From Bacteroidales bacterium (GTDB lineage Bacteria > Bacteroidota > Bacteroidia > Bacteroidales > UBA932), in NCBI GenBank assembly GCA_017557535.1, contig JAFYYM010000045.1:1-56783 (forward strand): a DNA stretch of 56,783 nt, written 5' to 3'. A program made the translations under genes and the position numbers. Position 1 is the first letter of the stretch. Each line of letters starts with the position of its first letter. The notes beneath the pieces are model-generated. The model ran no database searches, was not told the origin of the DNA, and was given only the letters and a program-made list of their open reading frames with translations. Shown one piece after another: positions 53,384 through 56,783 of this stretch.

Positions 53384-55138
53384 ATGAAAAAGATATTTTA
53401 CGTGATTATGGGAGCCGCCCTTCTTCTTCTCGCCGGTTGTGAGGAGAAAGGAGAAGTGTTCTACCAGAATCCTTACAGGGTTATCGTCGACTACCTGCCT
53501 TCGACATTCACGATCAATGGAATCTCCGGCAATGTGACCCCTGATGATAACTACGACTGGATCATCTCAAACGGTGGCGGTAGCTTCACCGTGAGGCGTA
53601 ATACCACCGGTTTGATCCGCCGCGCCGAGTTCACCATCTCCGGAACCAAAGATAAGGCGATTGTCAACCAAAGGGCCCACGGCCTGGACGGAAAGGTCGC
53701 TTCCACCATGGTTAATAAAGACGGTGACGCCCAGACCGCGGACATGAAGGTCTCGGTATCCACAGGTAATCCTGACGATTATGAGTCATGGGGTTATATC
53801 TTCGGATCCAGCCAGGATATGTCCGCCAACAAGGATTACCCTCAGGGCAAATTCTCCTTGGATGACAAGACTGTCAGCTTGACTGGTGTCGATCCTGAAG
53901 CGAACTACTATTTCTGGTCCTATATCGTTTCCACTGAGGGCGACAAGATCTATTCAAGCGTTTTCGGAATTTCGAAGCCCGTTCCCGTACGTGCCGGAGA
54001 AGACCTTCAGGCCGCTATCAATTCCGCCCAGGAATTCGCCGAGCTTCGTGTTGAGGGAGGCCAGGTTTATGATGGTCCTATCTTCCTCCGCGACAATGTG
54101 AAAGTCTCCGGTGGATGGAATTCCACTTTCGATAAGCAGGATCTGAATAACCGTACCGTCATTGACGGAGGCGGTAAGAAGCGTTGCGTTATCTCCGGTA
54201 TCACCGCTGACGGAAACCGTCCTGGTGCCAAGAATGCCTGCCTCAATGGTTTTGAGGTCCGTAACGGTCTTGGCTCCGGTATAGTTTTCAACGGTAAACT
54301 GACTGTAGAGTATTGCTATGTCCATAATTGCTCCAACTCTGACAAGGGTGGCGGTATCATGGCTACGGAGGCTCCTGGCGACGAGCTCGTTCTCGCCAAC
54401 AGCATCATCGCCTGGAACAAGGCTGATGCCCATGCCGGCGGTGTGAGTGTCTCTGGTTCCGGTACCAAGGTTACTGTTGTCAACACTCTCTTCAGGGGCA
54501 ACGCCTCCATCGCCCAGTATGGTTACACCGCCGCCATCCATGGCCAGGCCGGTGTCCAGGCTTATGTGGCCAACTGCACCTTCGTGGACAATGTGAACTG
54601 GCGTGACGGTAGTTCCGCGACTTCGTCCCCTTGGAGCTGCATCATGTTCCGTAACGGTGGTACCCACATCGAGTTCGTGAACAATCTGGTCGCCGGTAAC
54701 TGGTACTTCCTGCCCGGTGTGGCCGACAAACCTGACGAGCATCCCGACCGTTATGACATGCCGATCAAGCCCGAGTATATTCTTGAGCAGCAGGTTCAGC
54801 AGTGTGATATGAATGTCATGGGCGGTGACGATCCTAACTGGGTCTTCCAAAGCAACGTCATCTGCGGCGCTTCGGCCAGCAACTTCATCGGCCGTGCCGG
54901 TAACGGTGCCGCCCAGAATAAGGCCCAGGAAGCCTGTACCTTCGTTCAAAACGATGACTTCAAGACTGTTTTCGTCAATTATGACGGTGGCGACTTCCAT
55001 CCGGCCGGTCCTGCTTTGACCACCGGAGAGGCAAGTTCCAAGGTCAGTGACATTCTTGGAAACTACAATACCGATCTTGATGGCAAGCCCCGTTACACTG
55101 CCGGTAAGATCAACGTAGGCTGCTACCAGGCCCAGTGA
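53384..55138 (+). CDS. Beta-helix lipoprotein, putative surface glycan-binding protein
   Basis: A 584-aa lipoprotein (lipobox LLLAGCEE). An N-terminal part with Ig/BACON-like beta sequence (about residues 25-200) is followed by a right-handed parallel beta-helix (about 205-470) with repeats such as GNVSV-like turns, VIDGGGKKRCVISG, NGFEVRNGLGSGIVFNG and YCYVHNCSNSDKGGG. No lyase or esterase catalytic set can be assigned with confidence. Its place after SusD is where PULs usually encode a surface glycan-binding protein. A lyase or esterase role is an alternative. It shares the SusC/D codon bias and ends before a strong terminator. Confidence 0.82.
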   Translation: MKKIFYVIMGAALLLLAGCEEKGEVFYQNPYRVIVDYLPSTFTINGISGNVTPDDNYDWIISNGGGSFTVRRNTTGLIRRAEFTISGTKDKAIVNQRAHGLDGKVASTMVNKDGDAQTADMKVSVSTGNPDDYESWGYIFGSSQDMSANKDYPQGKFSLDDKTVSLTGVDPEANYYFWSYIVSTEGDKIYSSVFGISKPVPVRAGEDLQAAINSAQEFAELRVEGGQVYDGPIFLRDNVKVSGGWNSTFDKQDLNNRTVIDGGGKKRCVISGITADGNRPGAKNACLNGFEVRNGLGSGIVFNGKLTVEYCYVHNCSNSDKGGGIMATEAPGDELVLANSIIAWNKADAHAGGVSVSGSGTKVTVVNTLFRGNASIAQYGYTAAIHGQAGVQAYVANCTFVDNVNWRDGSSATSSPWSCIMFRNGGTHIEFVNNLVAGNWYFLPGVADKPDEHPDRYDMPIKPEYILEQQVQQCDMNVMGGDDPNWVFQSNVICGASASNFIGRAGNGAAQNKAQEACTFVQNDDFKTVFVNYDGGDFHPAGPALTTGEASSKVSDILGNYNTDLDGKPRYTAGKINVGCYQAQ

Positions 55139-55148
55139 TGATCCGACA

Positions 55149-55183
55149 GTCATCCTGAGGTAGCTTCAGCGACCGAAGGACCT
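55149..55183 (+). repeat. Degenerate extragenic repeat (GTCATCCTGAG...GAAGGACCT type)
   Basis: GTCATCCTGAGG, CAGCGACCGAAGGACCT resembles the same repeat family as 46531-46558 (GTCATyCyGAGCGnAGCGAAGGATCT). It can form a weak hairpin. It lies between the beta-helix gene and the terminator. Confidence 0.45.
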
Positions 55184-55192
55184 GAATAAAAG

Positions 55193-55229
55193 CAGGGACG
55201 GACCGTTTGGCCCGTCCCTGTGTTTTTAT
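55193..55229 (+). terminator. Rho-independent terminator after the SusC/D/beta-helix genes
   Basis: CAGGGACGG (55193-55201) pairs perfectly with CCGTCCCTG (55212-55220) around a 10-base loop, followed by TGTTTTTATT. Confidence 0.88.
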
Positions 55230-55266
55230 TTAAGAACCAAGGGTTTGAATACAGGAATTAATTCTG

Positions 55267-55274
55267 TAAATTTG
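55267..55274 (+). promoter_or_regulatory. -7-like element TAAATTTG next to the third GH92 gene
   Basis: TAAATTTG ends 3 bases before ATG 55278. If used, the transcript would start at or inside the start codon. No -33 partner at the normal spacing. Confidence 0.35.
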
Positions 55275-55277
55275 GAT

Positions 55278-56783
55278 ATGTATAAATCCAAGAGTTTTCT
55301 CGCCCTTGCGATCGCGGTTTTTGCCGCCTTTTCATGCTTCCATGACAAAGAACCCGTAATGGAGGTCAACCCTTTCATCGGGACGGCTCTGGACGGGCAC
55401 ACCAGTCCCGCTGCCAGCGCCCCGTTCGGCTTGGTGCAGCTGGGGCCGGACACAGTGGATGGAGGAGTGGCCGGCTATCATGACAAAGACAGCCTCATCC
55501 TTGGCTTCTCCCATACCCATCTGAGCGGTACCGGCCAGGGGGATCTCGGAGATTTCCTCTTTGTACCGGTTATCGGGGAAGTGCCTCAGGATGAGGATGG
55601 TTTCGCGGTCCAGCCGCTTCCTTTCTCCCATAAGGACGAGCAGGCGCACGCGGGGTATTACCGTGTCAAGTTCCCTTCACTCGGCATCGTAGCCGAGATG
55701 ACAGCTTTGTCGCACACCGGTTGTCATCGCTATACTTTCTCTGGAAAAGGTAAGAGGAGTATTCTGGTGGACATGAGGCACAATGTCGGGAATACAAGGC
55801 CAGACAGCATATTCTTCCGGAAAGTTTCGGACAACCGGATAGTGGGAGGCCGCCACGTGAAAGGATGGGCTCCGGACCGCTGGGTGTATTTCTCCGCCCT
55901 TTTTTCCGTTCCATTCTCGGACTGCGTCTCGGATGGTCATGACAGTTATCTTCTTACTTTCCCTGAAGACACGAAGCAGGTCACCATCAGTGTCGGCCTT
56001 TCCTCCGTTGATGCGGAAGGCGCTGAGAATAACCGTCTTGCGGAGATTCCGGAAACCGATTTCGATGGCGCTTTACGAGCCTCTGAAGCGGCATGGAACT
56101 CCAGTCTGGGCAGAATCGCCGTGGAAGGAGGAACCAAGGAACGCCGTGAGGTTTTCTACACAGCACTTTACCACAACTTTGTCGTTCCTAACCAGATGGC
56201 AGACCTCGACGGCCGTTACAAGAACCATTTCGGGGAAGTCAAGACCGCCCCTGCGGGAGAGGGCTTCTATTTCCCTCTGTCCCTCTGGGACACCTTCCGC
56301 AGTTGGAACCCTCTGATGACTCTGCTGGAGCCTGACCTTGTGAATGGTATGGTGTTCAGCATGCTGGACATGTACGACTTGAACGGGCAACTGCCACTCT
56401 GGCCGCTTTGGGGAGACGAGGTGGACTGCATGATAGGCTACCATGCGGTCTCGGTGATCGCTGACGCCTGGCTCCGGGGGATAGCCGGTCAGGCCGGCTA
56501 TGACGGGGAGAGGATGCTTAATGCCATGATCGCTACCTCGAACTCCTACCCCGCCACGGACTGGTACAACCACTACGGCTACATCCCCTGCGACCTCACC
56601 CCCCAGTCCGTCTCGATGACCCTTGAATACGCCTACGACGATTGGTGCATAGCCCGTATGGCGGAGTCGCTCGGTCACGCTGATATAGCCGCTGAATATG
56701 ACACCAGGGCACTCAGCTACAGGAATATCCTGGATACTTCGACAGGATTCTTCCGTGGAAAGGACTCCGACGGCAACTGGAGA
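55278..56783 (+). CDS. GH92 family alpha-mannosidase, N-terminal part (cut by window end)
   Basis: The first 502 residues of a GH92 lipoprotein (FAAFSCF lipobox). N-domain motifs ASAPFGLVQLGPD and GFSHTHLSGTGQGDLGDF and the central SLWDTFRSWNPLMT, LPLWPLWGDEVDCMIGYH are clear. The frame is open to the last base; the catalytic GNEPSH and GNEDxGQMSAW region lies beyond the window. It is closer to the 39265 enzyme than to the 232-2448 enzyme in these segments. It has its own start after a terminator, so it may be a separate transcription unit of the same locus. Confidence 0.93.
   Translation, partial: MYKSKSFLALAIAVFAAFSCFHDKEPVMEVNPFIGTALDGHTSPAASAPFGLVQLGPDTVDGGVAGYHDKDSLILGFSHTHLSGTGQGDLGDFLFVPVIGEVPQDEDGFAVQPLPFSHKDEQAHAGYYRVKFPSLGIVAEMTALSHTGCHRYTFSGKGKRSILVDMRHNVGNTRPDSIFFRKVSDNRIVGGRHVKGWAPDRWVYFSALFSVPFSDCVSDGHDSYLLTFPEDTKQVTISVGLSSVDAEGAENNRLAEIPETDFDGALRASEAAWNSSLGRIAVEGGTKERREVFYTALYHNFVVPNQMADLDGRYKNHFGEVKTAPAGEGFYFPLSLWDTFRSWNPLMTLLEPDLVNGMVFSMLDMYDLNGQLPLWPLWGDEVDCMIGYHAVSVIADAWLRGIAGQAGYDGERMLNAMIATSNSYPATDWYNHYGYIPCDLTPQSVSMTLEYAYDDWCIARMAESLGHADIAAEYDTRALSYRNILDTSTGFFRGKDSDGNWR

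Larger units (their letters stand above)
39265..56783 (+). other. Polysaccharide utilisation locus rich in phosphoesterases and mannosidases
   Basis: Eight complete genes or gene remnants and one cut gene share one strand with mostly short gaps: GH92, PLC/GDPD-phosphatase fusion, GH63-like, ROK kinase, EEP-GDPD fusion, SusC (interrupted), SusD, beta-helix lipoprotein, GH92. SusC/SusD pairs define Bacteroidota PULs. No HTCS, SARP or sigma/anti-sigma regulator is in the window; it may lie to the right. The substrate is inferred from enzyme content to be a phosphate-containing mannose-rich glycan. Confidence 0.7.

Noticed and set aside
53954-55153. Long (399 aa) reading frame on the minus strand opposite the beta-helix gene
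   Set aside because: It mirrors a strongly codon-biased real gene, has a low-complexity Val/Gly/Thr/Asp composition, no promoter and no recognisable domain. Other long minus-strand frames (for example 2765-3631, 20528-21466, 48747-49607) are rejected for the same reason.

Overview
The window comes from a member of the Bacteroidota, most likely the order Bacteroidales. The evidence is repeated -33 TTTG / -7 TAnnTTTG promoters, SusC/SusD and GH92 proteins, a guaB-PPIase-SurA-OstA gene order, a DASS transporter, and many lipoproteins with short signal peptides. The base composition looks moderately GC-rich and many intergenic gaps are very short. I cannot name the genus; an uncultured gut or rumen Bacteroidales would fit.

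Region 1 (1-12.8 kb) starts with the 5' end of a 16S rRNA gene on the minus strand and its promoter, then a GH92 mannosidase. Housekeeping genes follow: a small membrane protein, mutL, a rhomboid protease, an EEP-family enzyme, tsaC, rsmE, a YfcE-type phosphoesterase, radA, a lipoprotein-type peptide deformylase, a dicarboxylate transporter and a nitroreductase. A heparinase II/III-like enzyme lies at 12.8-14.8 kb.

Region 2 (14.8-22.4 kb) looks like an acquired segment. It is bounded by two copies of the same promoter plus gene start (MNLRDIKK); the left copy is only a stub and the right copy belongs to an intact 94-aa gene. Between them lie a BRO-N/DinD-like pseudogene with two lesions and a compact TetR-TolC-HlyD-ABC-ABC-permease-permease operon like E. 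coli ybhGFSR with its CecR regulator. The fused YbhF ATPase is here two genes, and the two ATPases are asymmetric: one predicted ATP site is degenerate and the other canonical.

Region 3 (22.4-39.2 kb) carries asd, galE, dacB, two closely related Ig-like (Big_2) lipoproteins in inverted orientation flanking an NlpC/P60 hydrolase and a YhcC-type radical SAM protein, then guaB and an outer-membrane biogenesis set (two PPIases and an OstA-like protein with a very long charged helical tail).

Region 4 (39.2 kb to the window end) is a glycan-utilisation locus: GH92 with accessory domains, a PLC/GDPD-like plus alkaline phosphatase fusion, a GH63-like hydrolase, a ROK sugar kinase, an EEP plus GDPD fusion, SusC, SusD, a beta-helix lipoprotein and a second GH92 cut by the window edge. 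Two alpha-mannosidases together with four predicted phosphoester-cleaving domains suggest that the target is a phosphorylated mannose-rich glycan (phosphomannan, phosphorylated N-glycan or GPI-type glycan). This is my main candidate for an undescribed system. The SusC gene has an in-frame TAG, so the locus may be inactive in this strain or the base may be an error.
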